The notes below the pieces were generated by a model. It was not told where the DNA came from. It worked only from the letters and a program-made list of their open reading frames with translations, and ran no database searches. From an uncultured Woeseiaceae bacterium (GTDB lineage: Bacteria; Pseudomonadota; Gammaproteobacteria; Steroidobacterales; Woeseiaceae), in assembly GCA_945787845.1 (NCBI GenBank), contig CALZJH010000001.1:124001-188000 (forward strand): a stretch of DNA of 64,000 nucleotides. Reading direction: 5' to 3'. Made by a program: the position numbers and the translations under genes. Of this stretch, positions 27,025 to 33,886 are shown piece after piece (positions within the stretch are counted from its first letter, which is position 1; each line of letters starts with the position of its first letter).

Positions 27025-28575
27025 ATGTCTTCCGACGTCAACGCCCTGGAAGGGCAGGTGGCCAGCGCCATGCAGCAGCAGCGTTGGGACGACGCGCTCG
27101 ATGCGCTGCGACAGCTAATCGAAATCGACCCGGACCGCCTGAACTACACCGCCAGGTTTGCTCATCTTCTCGACGGTTTGGGTCATACCCAGCACGCCGT
27201 CGATATCTATCGGCGCTTTCTCGACCGGAACCCGGATGCGGCAACCGCTCACTTTAACGTGGCGGGTTTGTACAAGAAGCTGCAGCAGGATGACCTCGCG
27301 CTGGCGGCGCTCGATGAGGCGATCAGCCTCAGAATCGATCGTGTGGAAGAGGTCTACCTGAACAAAGGTGTCCTGTTTGCGGAAACGCACCGGCCGGAGA
27401 AGGCCAGGGCCTGTTATGAGAAGGCGCTCAGCCTGGCGCCGGACTACGTCTCTGCCCTGTTTAACCTGGCGGGTTTGCTCGAGGAAGAGGGTGACCGACA
27501 ACGGGCCCTGAACATCTACAAGCGCATCCTCGAGATTCAACCGGATTACTGGGAGGCGCTGTCGAGGCTGGCCTACGCTGAGAAGATGAGCCCGGACCAC
27601 GCGGAGCTCGTCGAGCGCCTGGAGAAGGCCGTCGCCGAAACGACGTCTGACGCCTATGCACAGCAGACGCTCAATTTCGCCCTTGGCAAGGCCTATGACG
27701 ACCTGCAGCAGCATGATCAGGCGGCCGAGGCCTACACCGCTGCCAATGCCGCAGCCAGGTTGACGGCCGTGCCGTACGATCGCGCGCAGACCGAGCAGGC
27801 GTTCGACCAGCTCATCGACGTCTACGATCCGGAATGGATCGCAAATACGACCACAGGGTCCGACGCCGAACCCATTTTCATCTGCGGCATGTATCGCTCC
27901 GGGTCCACGCTGCTCGAGCACAGGCTTGCGGGCCATCCGGCGATCGTTGCGGGCGGTGAACTCGACGTGCTGCCATGGATGATCGGCCGCAACTTCGCAC
28001 CCTATCCGCAAGGTATCAGGGCAGCGCCGCTGGAACGCCTTCGCGAGATGGCGGCTTACTACCAGTCAAGGGTGCAGTCCTTCTTCCCCGGGGGGCAACG
28101 CGTGACCGACAAGCGCCCGACCAATTTCATGGACCTTGGCCTTATCAAGGTGTTGTTCCCGAAGGCGAAAATCATCCATACGACGCGCCACATTGCGGAC
28201 AATTGCCTGTCTGTTTTCTTCCAGCAAATGGGTCCCGGATTCGGCTATGCGACAGACCTCGGCGATGCCGCACACTACTACCGGCAGCAGGAGCGGCTCA
28301 AAGCGCACTGGCAGGCCTGTTTCGGTGACGACCTGCACACGGTCCGCTACGAAGAACTGATAGCGGACCCGGAAGCGGTACTTCGTGGCGCGCTCGATTA
28401 TCTTGAGCTCGACTGGAATGATGGCCTGCTCGAGCCCGAGCAAGACGGCACGCGAGTCAGGACCGCCAGTATCTGGCAGGTGCGCCAGCCGTTGCATACC
28501 GGCTCGCAAGGCCGCTGGGCAAACTACCGGTCCCTCGTGGAGGCCGTCCCGGAACTCGCGGACGCTACGCGCTAG
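27025..28575 (+). CDS. TPR-repeat sulfotransferase family protein
   Basis: A 516-residue protein. Residues ~5-270 are tetratricopeptide repeats. Residues ~285-500 form a sulfotransferase domain: the PAPS 5'-phosphosulfate loop is 'PIFICGMYRSGSTLLEHRLAGHP' (in blocks), 'ITDKRPTNFMDLGLIKVLFPKAKIIHTTRH' style residues follow, and a 3'-phosphate-binding region appears around 'DNCLSVFFQQMG'. Proteins with this architecture are thought to sulfate peptides or glycans, but few are characterised. The ATG at 27025 is preferred; the frame extends upstream inside the preceding gene. Confidence 0.88.
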   Translation: MSSDVNALEGQVASAMQQQRWDDALDALRQLIEIDPDRLNYTARFAHLLDGLGHTQHAVDIYRRFLDRNPDAATAHFNVAGLYKKLQQDDLALAALDEAISLRIDRVEEVYLNKGVLFAETHRPEKARACYEKALSLAPDYVSALFNLAGLLEEEGDRQRALNIYKRILEIQPDYWEALSRLAYAEKMSPDHAELVERLEKAVAETTSDAYAQQTLNFALGKAYDDLQQHDQAAEAYTAANAAARLTAVPYDRAQTEQAFDQLIDVYDPEWIANTTTGSDAEPIFICGMYRSGSTLLEHRLAGHPAIVAGGELDVLPWMIGRNFAPYPQGIRAAPLERLREMAAYYQSRVQSFFPGGQRVTDKRPTNFMDLGLIKVLFPKAKIIHTTRHIADNCLSVFFQQMGPGFGYATDLGDAAHYYRQQERLKAHWQACFGDDLHTVRYEELIADPEAVLRGALDYLELDWNDGLLEPEQDGTRVRTASIWQVRQPLHTGSQGRWANYRSLVEAVPELADATR

Positions 28576-28647
28576 ACGTTCAGCCTTCTTCGCAAGCCCG
28601 CAACATGCCCGCTTAGAAACCGAATGTCCTGCGCCGGCGGTTGCGGG

Positions 28648-30417
28648 CTACTCGCCGCGGCGCGGAATGTCTTCTCCGAGCATGAGCGCGCGTACAAAAC
28701 GAACGGGCGGCGAACCATAGGACAGCACCTGGTCGTGGTAGCGGCGCAGCGTAAACTCGTCACCCCAGAGTTCCTCGACGGCTGCACGCATCTCGAGGTG
28801 CTCCTGGTAACCGACGAAATAGGTGGAGAGCTGTGCCGAAGTCAGCTGCGCACGCACCCACTTGCCCGCGGCTTCGCGTTCTTCCTGGAAGCCACCTTCG
28901 ACCATGAGCTTCATGGCTGCCTCCCGCGTCATGCCATCGACGTGGATTGCCGAGTCGATAATCGCATTGGTGATGGCGCGCAGGTACCACTTCAGGTTAA
29001 TCAGCTTCATCAACGGATCGTGGTCCTGGTAGCCGGCCTCGATCATCATTTGCTCGGCATACACGCCCCAGCCTTCGACAAACGGTCCCGACCACAGGAC
29101 GCTGCGCAGCGTTGACGGGTAACGATTGCTCAACGCCAGCTGCAGGTAATGACCGGGCACGCCCTCGTGGATGGTCAGGTCCTGGATCGAGTACAGGTTG
29201 TACTCGCGCAGGAACGACTCAACCTGCTCCTCGGTCCAGTCATCCGGCAACGGGGCCACGGCATAGAATGCCGGCTGGTCCTTGTCGAGCGGTCCGGGCG
29301 GGTCCAGGTAGGCGACCGTCACGCCACGCTGGAATTCCGGCATGATAATGATCTCAACCGGTTCCTCGGGCATCGTGACGATGTCGTGTTCGATGACGAA
29401 GTCGATGGCTTCCTGCAGCTGTCGTTTCGCAATGTCGACGATGCCGTCACGGGGCGGCAGCTCCCGGTATGCTTCTTCGAGTGCAGCACGAATGATTGCC
29501 TGCTTGTAGGCTCCGTCCGGACTGTCCGGGAACGTCGTCATCGGATGCGTTTCGAGATAGATGATCTTGGCGACCTCGAACATCTCGTTGCGGACTTTTT
29601 CGTACTCTTGCTCGGCGCGCGCGGTAATTTCCCTGCGGCTGAGGGGCGAATTCAACGCGAACGCGAGCTTCGTGTCGTAGAGCGCCTCGCCGACGCGGAA
29701 GTCGCCGTTGGCACGCGGCAGCAACTCTTCCTCGAGCCACGTCTGGTGATCGGCAACCGCATTCCTGGCCGTATCGATCGCGGCGTTGAGTCGCGTTTGT
29801 TGCTCACTCGTCAGCACATCCATTCGCGGGATGATCATCGTGTCGATGATTGAATTCAGGCCGGGGTTCTGGGCAATCGCTGTTTCGGCGTGGATTTTCG
29901 GGACATTCGAGGGTTCGAGCGAGCCTCGCGCCTGTTCGAGGAAGCGCGGCATCTGTTCCAGCCGGGAGGCTGCCGACACGAGCCGCTGCTCAAGCGGGGC
30001 GAAATCGCGGGCCAGCAACCCGTATATCGCGCCGCCGGAAATATTGACGTAATAGAGAGGATTCCAGGCCCATTCGCGTAGCGTCTCTGTCGACCAGATG
30101 CCGGACTCGATTTCATGCAACAGAAGCTCGGCATCGACCTGGTTGGCGCGTGAGAGTTCGCTGCGGTCCAGCGCCTCCAGCGCATCCTGGTACTCGCGCA
30201 GCAGCTCCAATGATTCTGCCCGAGCCGCATCGTCGACGCGATCAAGTTCGTCATCGGCCCGGTGGTCGCCAATAACCGTCGCGGTGGCCGGGGAAAAGTT
30301 GGCCAGGTCGTTAACGTACTCGTCAGCAAGATTGCCGAATGCCTCGTCGGTCGGCGTGCCGGCGAAAGCGGCTGAAGCAAGCAGGCAGATGAGAGTAACA
30401 GGTACTAGTCGATTCAC
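28648..30417 (-). CDS. DUF885 family exported protein, probable metallopeptidase
   Basis: A 589-residue exported protein of the DUF885 family. The signal peptide starts at a GTG ('VNRLVPVTLICLLASAAFA') with GAGGG upstream; the longer frame to 30741 would run through the divergent gene. The key motif 'LTIHEGVPGHYLQLALSN' contains HExxxGH-like zinc ligands, and the family is distantly related to M32-type and other gluzincin peptidases. 'WGVYAEQMMIEAGY' later in the chain is a further family mark, with a possible third ligand Glu. It is likely periplasmic. It is divergent from an L,D-transpeptidase gene across 70 bp. Confidence 0.85.
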   Translation of the reverse strand: MNRLVPVTLICLLASAAFAGTPTDEAFGNLADEYVNDLANFSPATATVIGDHRADDELDRVDDAARAESLELLREYQDALEALDRSELSRANQVDAELLLHEIESGIWSTETLREWAWNPLYYVNISGGAIYGLLARDFAPLEQRLVSAASRLEQMPRFLEQARGSLEPSNVPKIHAETAIAQNPGLNSIIDTMIIPRMDVLTSEQQTRLNAAIDTARNAVADHQTWLEEELLPRANGDFRVGEALYDTKLAFALNSPLSRREITARAEQEYEKVRNEMFEVAKIIYLETHPMTTFPDSPDGAYKQAIIRAALEEAYRELPPRDGIVDIAKRQLQEAIDFVIEHDIVTMPEEPVEIIIMPEFQRGVTVAYLDPPGPLDKDQPAFYAVAPLPDDWTEEQVESFLREYNLYSIQDLTIHEGVPGHYLQLALSNRYPSTLRSVLWSGPFVEGWGVYAEQMMIEAGYQDHDPLMKLINLKWYLRAITNAIIDSAIHVDGMTREAAMKLMVEGGFQEEREAAGKWVRAQLTSAQLSTYFVGYQEHLEMRAAVEELWGDEFTLRRYHDQVLSYGSPPVRFVRALMLGEDIPRRGE

Positions 30418-30452
30418 AGGGCGCCCTCGCGTATCGGGTTGTGCGGCTGACC

Positions 30453-30481
30453 TTAGCATGGTCTCCGCAGCCCTGTAAGAT
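30453..30481 (+). promoter_or_regulatory. Sigma-70-type promoter giving a leaderless transcript
   Basis: TTAGCA and TAAGAT are separated by exactly 17 bp. The -10 box ends 7 nt before the A of the L,D-transpeptidase ATG, so transcription should start at the start codon itself. No ribosome-binding site is present upstream, which agrees with leaderless translation. Confidence 0.6.
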
Positions 30482-30487
30482 CGGCAT

Positions 30488-31384
30488 ATGCCGAGAATTC
30501 TCGCCATACTGATCCTGCTTTGCATCGCGAATTTCTCGTGGTCGGAGCCGGTACCCGCCTGGCTCCTGCGCCTGCCCGAATCCACGCCGACGGTGTTCGT
30601 GGCAGAAACGTCGGAATCGGCATTCCATCGCTTTGATCGAACGCCAAATGGCGTGACCAAGGTGCGGCAGGAATACATGTCCATCGGCCAGGCCGGGGTC
30701 GGCAAGCAACGCACGGGCGACCAGCGCACGCCGCTGGGCATCTACTTTGTCACCGAGCAACTCGATACGTCGCGCCTCCATGAAAAGTACGGCGTCACGG
30801 CCTTTCCGCTCGACTACCCGAACGCGTGGGATCGGCGGCTCGGGCGCACGGGTGATGGCATCTGGGTCCACGGGGTTGATGCTGACAGTGGAGTCCGTCC
30901 GCCGCTCGATACCGACGGTTGTATTGCACTGCCCAATGATCGCCTGCTTGCACTCGAGGACCTGTTTGCCCCGAACGTGACGCCGGTGCTCATCGCGCGG
31001 GAACTCGCCTGGAGCGAGGCTGGCGCCGTTGCGGCATTGCGCGTCGCGCTCGAGCGCGCGGTGACGGGCTGGGCAGGGAGTCTCGAGAGAGGTGATATGG
31101 CGACCTGGCTCGACTACTACGACGAGTCCTTCGAGCACTGGGGCATGAGTAAAGCCGAGTGGGCGGCATTCAGCCTGCAGACGACAGCCCGGCGGCCGAT
31201 AGAGAGCGTGACGGTCAGTGACCTGCTGTTGCTGGGGGATCCGGTGGAAGAGGGACTCTACCTCAGCCGGTTCAGGCTGAAGGTCAGCGAGGCGGACGTG
31301 GGCAGCGTCGTTTCCATGCGCCGAATGTACTGGCGCCGCTCAGAGAGCGGCGCCTTTAGAATCGTCGTTGAGGACAGCGGTTAG
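30488..31384 (+). CDS. L,D-transpeptidase (YkuD domain) protein
   Basis: A 298-residue exported protein. The signal peptide covers about residues 1-20. The YkuD catalytic domain spans ~35-170 with 'QRTPLGIYFVTEQ' and the active-site signature 'GIWVHGVDADSG...DTDGCIALPND' (His and Cys). The enzyme should form or exchange L,D-linkages in peptidoglycan or attach proteins to it. The C-terminal ~120 residues resemble the SnoaL/NTF2-like extra domain seen in some L,D-transpeptidases ('WAGSLERGDMATWLDYYDESF'). Its last codons overlap the convergent DsbA gene by 4 bp. Confidence 0.9.
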   Translation: MPRILAILILLCIANFSWSEPVPAWLLRLPESTPTVFVAETSESAFHRFDRTPNGVTKVRQEYMSIGQAGVGKQRTGDQRTPLGIYFVTEQLDTSRLHEKYGVTAFPLDYPNAWDRRLGRTGDGIWVHGVDADSGVRPPLDTDGCIALPNDRLLALEDLFAPNVTPVLIARELAWSEAGAVAALRVALERAVTGWAGSLERGDMATWLDYYDESFEHWGMSKAEWAAFSLQTTARRPIESVTVSDLLLLGDPVEEGLYLSRFRLKVSEADVGSVVSMRRMYWRRSESGAFRIVVEDSG

Positions 31385-32220
31385 CGAATACCTTCGCGCA
31401 CCGTGAGTTCCTCGATGAGTTCGATCAGCTCGTCGTAGCCACCGGCTTGTGCCACGGTTGTGCGGTACTTGCCATTGACGACAATCTGCGGCACCGACGT
31501 GACGCCGTATCGACGGATCAGGTCACCGCCCTTGCGCATTCGCGAGTTCACTTCGAACGAACTCCAGGTCTTGTTGAAGTCTTCCGAGGAGACGCCGAAG
31601 CGCGCGAACAGGCGCTCGATGGCGTCCTTCGACGTCAGGCGATTGCCGCGGTCGTGAAACTCGCTGAACACGGCCATGTGGAATGCGGCCGGGTCTTCGA
31701 GAGTGCCGTTTTGCCCAAGAATGCTCTGCGTGTGATAAATCTGTGCGTGCAGAATGCCAGCCTGGTTCCACGGCGCAGGGATGCGCACAAAACGAATCCC
31801 CGGGTCCTTGTCGGCCCCCCAGCGATTCAGGAAAGGATCGAGCGTGCGGCAATGCGGGCAGCTGTACATGAATGCTTCGGAGACTTCGATCTTGTCAGCG
31901 CCGCCGAACGTCGTCTGGGCGGGCACCAGGCGCGTGTAATGCTGACCTTCCTTGAATTTCCACTCGCGGTTCAGGGCTTCGTTGGTGTCGGCAACGGCCA
32001 GCAGGATGGGCTCGTCCTCGGAATCTTCGACGGCGTCGGATTCTTCGACCATCTCGATCTCTTCGTCAGCGGCCTCTTCCGGTGCAGCTTCTGTCGCGAC
32101 TTCAGCGGCGGGCGCCTCCTCGACCACGGCGGCTTCCTGCGCGGCCGGTGCCGGCTGTTCTTCCTTGCTGCAGGCCCCGAGAACAAGGGCCATGACGGCA
32201 ATCCAGACAATGTGCTTCAT
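31381..32220 (-). CDS. dsbA: DsbA-family thiol:disulfide oxidoreductase, lipoprotein with acidic linker
   Basis: A 279-residue envelope oxidoreductase that introduces disulfides into exported proteins. The lipobox 'VLGACS' predicts lipidation at about Cys17. Residues ~20-75 are an Ala/Glu/Pro-rich acidic linker, unlike classical soluble DsbA. The thioredoxin-like part has the active site 'YSCPHCRTL' and the cis-proline loop 'TSVPQIVVNG'. The gene follows cytochrome c4 by 28 bp, an order known in pseudomonads and relatives. DsbB is not in the window. Confidence 0.9.
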   Translation of the reverse strand: MKHIVWIAVMALVLGACSKEEQPAPAAQEAAVVEEAPAAEVATEAAPEEAADEEIEMVEESDAVEDSEDEPILLAVADTNEALNREWKFKEGQHYTRLVPAQTTFGGADKIEVSEAFMYSCPHCRTLDPFLNRWGADKDPGIRFVRIPAPWNQAGILHAQIYHTQSILGQNGTLEDPAAFHMAVFSEFHDRGNRLTSKDAIERLFARFGVSSEDFNKTWSSFEVNSRMRKGGDLIRRYGVTSVPQIVVNGKYRTTVAQAGGYDELIELIEELTVREGIR

Positions 32221-32248
32221 AGTAACGTCCTGCCTCTCTCTGCGATGT

Positions 32249-32902
32249 CTATCTCAGACCCTGAACATAAGAAGAAAGTGCCTCAATATCTTCCTTACTG
32301 AGACGCGCAGCGATGTCACGCATGATTTTCGTCTTACCGTCGGTCTGGCGCGTGCCGGCGGCGTAATCGTTCAGTTGTTTGGCGGTGTAGGCGGCGTGTT
32401 GTCCCTGCAGTGCCGGATACTTCGCCGCAGGGTTGCCACGCCCGGTCGGGCCGTGGCATGCGATGCAGGCGGCTGCACCCGATTCAGGATCACCACCCCG
32501 GTACAGTGCTTCGCCGCGATCGACCAGCGAGGCGTCGGCGACAGCCTGTGCCGCAGCCGGCAAGCTCTCGAAATAAACGGCGAGGTCGCCAATATCCTCG
32601 TCCGACAGCATCATGGCCTGGCTCGACATCAAGGGGTCGTTGCGCGGAGCGACCCCTGCGGCGGGCACCATGCTGGCCCGAAAAGCGTGGAGCTGGGCCT
32701 GCAGGTAAGGTGCGTTCTGGCCGGCGATGTTGGGCCACAGGGCGTTGGCGCTGTTGCCCTCGGCACCGTGGCAGGCCGTGCAGGTCAGCGCCTTGGCTTT
32801 GCCGTCTTCAGCCGAGCCGTCAACGAGGCTTTCCGCCTGACCAGGGGTTGCGACGAGCGCCAGACCGGCTGTCGCGATAAGCGTAGCGAGCTTGATTTTC
32901 AT
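32249..32902 (-). CDS. Cytochrome c4, dihaem
   Basis: A 217-residue periplasmic electron carrier. After the signal peptide (1-23, 'TPGQAES') there are two class I haem domains with 'CTACHG' and 'CIACHG' motifs; the sixth ligands are Met residues in each half ('SSQAMMLSDEDI' and 'TKIMRDIAARLSKEDI'). Cytochrome c4 passes electrons to cbb3 or other terminal oxidases. The engB-c4-dsbA order is conserved in gammaproteobacteria. It is divergent from engB. Confidence 0.94.
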   Translation of the reverse strand: MKIKLATLIATAGLALVATPGQAESLVDGSAEDGKAKALTCTACHGAEGNSANALWPNIAGQNAPYLQAQLHAFRASMVPAAGVAPRNDPLMSSQAMMLSDEDIGDLAVYFESLPAAAQAVADASLVDRGEALYRGGDPESGAAACIACHGPTGRGNPAAKYPALQGQHAAYTAKQLNDYAAGTRQTDGKTKIMRDIAARLSKEDIEALSSYVQGLR

Positions 32903-33061
32903 AGTGTCTAACCGTTACTTTCCTGCGCCGGCGTGGGCCAACGCTGCGATAATGTCCAAAGAGCCAGATTTGTCCTCTGAGTCGCACCGGATTCGGTGCC
33001 GGGATTCGATGCCTCGGACTCAGCAAGCGCGAATTATACACACAATCCACGGGGCGTACCC

Positions 33062-33658
33062 ATGTCGCAGTACCCACAAGCAGCCTTCATAAAGAGCGCC
33101 AACGCGCCCTCCCAGTTCGTCCAGGATGAGGGTACCGAGGTGGCATTTGCGGGCCGCTCGAATGCCGGGAAATCCAGCGCGATCAACGTCATTGTGAATC
33201 GCCGCCAGTTTGCCCGCACGAGCAAGACGCCTGGCCGGACGCGGCTCGTGAACTTCTTTACCTTAGGCGGCGACAAGCGCCTCGTGGACCTGCCGGGCTA
33301 CGGGTTTGCCAAGGTCGCGAGCAGCATGCGCAACCACTGGGCGGATCTCATGGCCGACTATTTCGAGACCCGCAAGAGCCTGAGCGGCATGTTCCTGATC
33401 GTGGATATCCGGCGCCGGCTGACTGATTTCGACCGCCAGATGCTGGCATTCGCCGAAGCGGTGGGTTTGCCCACGCACGTGTTGCTGACCAAGACCGACA
33501 AGCTGAAGCGGGGACAAGCGGCCAAAGCGCTGCTCGAGGTACGCCGGGATCTCGGAGAGGTGGCGACCGTGCAGCACTTTTCCGCGTTGACCCGGCAGGG
33601 CGAGGGGGAAGCCCGCGCCAAGCTCGAGCAATTCCTGACCCAGGATCGTGAGCAATAA
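33062..33658 (+). CDS. engB: Ribosome biogenesis GTPase EngB (YihA/YsxC)
   Basis: A 198-residue TrmE-Era-EngA-EngB family GTPase needed for large-subunit assembly. Motifs in order are G1 'FAGRSNAGKSSAIN', G2 'KTPGRT', G3 'DLPGYGFA', G4 'LTKTDKL' and G5 'FSALTRQG'. The start 'MSQYPQAAFIKSA' (ATG at 33062) matches the usual N terminus. Its stop codon lies inside the T tract of the minus-strand terminator of the putative small RNA, so the two genes are packed convergently. Confidence 0.95.
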   Translation: MSQYPQAAFIKSANAPSQFVQDEGTEVAFAGRSNAGKSSAINVIVNRRQFARTSKTPGRTRLVNFFTLGGDKRLVDLPGYGFAKVASSMRNHWADLMADYFETRKSLSGMFLIVDIRRRLTDFDRQMLAFAEAVGLPTHVLLTKTDKLKRGQAAKALLEVRRDLGEVATVQHFSALTRQGEGEARAKLEQFLTQDREQ

Positions 33659-33689
33659 AAAGCCCCGAAGCACGTCCGTGCCCCGGGGC
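33656..33689 (-). terminator. Intrinsic terminator of the putative small RNA
   Basis: Read on the minus strand, GCCCCG pairs with CGGGGC and GCAC with GTGC across a small internal loop, followed by a run of five T (TTTTTATT). It would also terminate read-through from polA. On the plus strand no T tract follows, so it is not an engB terminator. Confidence 0.8.
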
Positions 33690-33804
33690 CGAAGAAGCAA
33701 CAGGCTTGGGGTTACCTTGTTGCACACCTGCTTAGGGAGGTAAACAGGCGAGTGACTTACGCACTCGGAATAATTAGAGCGCGGGGTTGCAGGAGAGTTC
33801 CCCG
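33657..33804 (-). ncRNA. Candidate small RNA between polA and engB, C-rich hairpin loops
   Basis: On the minus strand four hairpins precede an intrinsic terminator. CGGGG/CCCCG has the loop AACTCTCCTGCAA (33782-33804), CGAGTG/CACTCG has the loop CGTAAGT (33749-33767), an 8-bp stem (one G-T pair) has the loop CCTCCC (33727-33748), and GCAACA/TGTTGC has a loop containing ACCCC (33697-33723). The CCTCCC loop is complementary to Shine-Dalgarno sequences. The position after polA and before engB is that of Spot 42 in enterics and ErsA in pseudomonads. The architecture recalls the xanthomonad sX13 RNA with C-rich loops. The 5' end is not fixed and could lie up to ~25 bp further upstream. Confidence 0.7.
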
Positions 33805-33837
33805 ATCGCTGTAAGGCCATGAAATTTCGTTGAATTT

Positions 33838-33856
33838 AGTTTAGAGCGGGTCTAAA
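33838..33856. promoter_or_regulatory. Perfect inverted repeat downstream of polA
   Basis: GTTTAGA-CCCGC-TCTAAAC is a perfect 7-bp inverted repeat just upstream of the putative small RNA and 30 bp after the polA stop. It has no T tract. It may be a protein-binding site controlling the small RNA. Confidence 0.4.
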
Positions 33857-33886
33857 CGGCCGGTTTCGGCACCGCCACAGCAGGGT

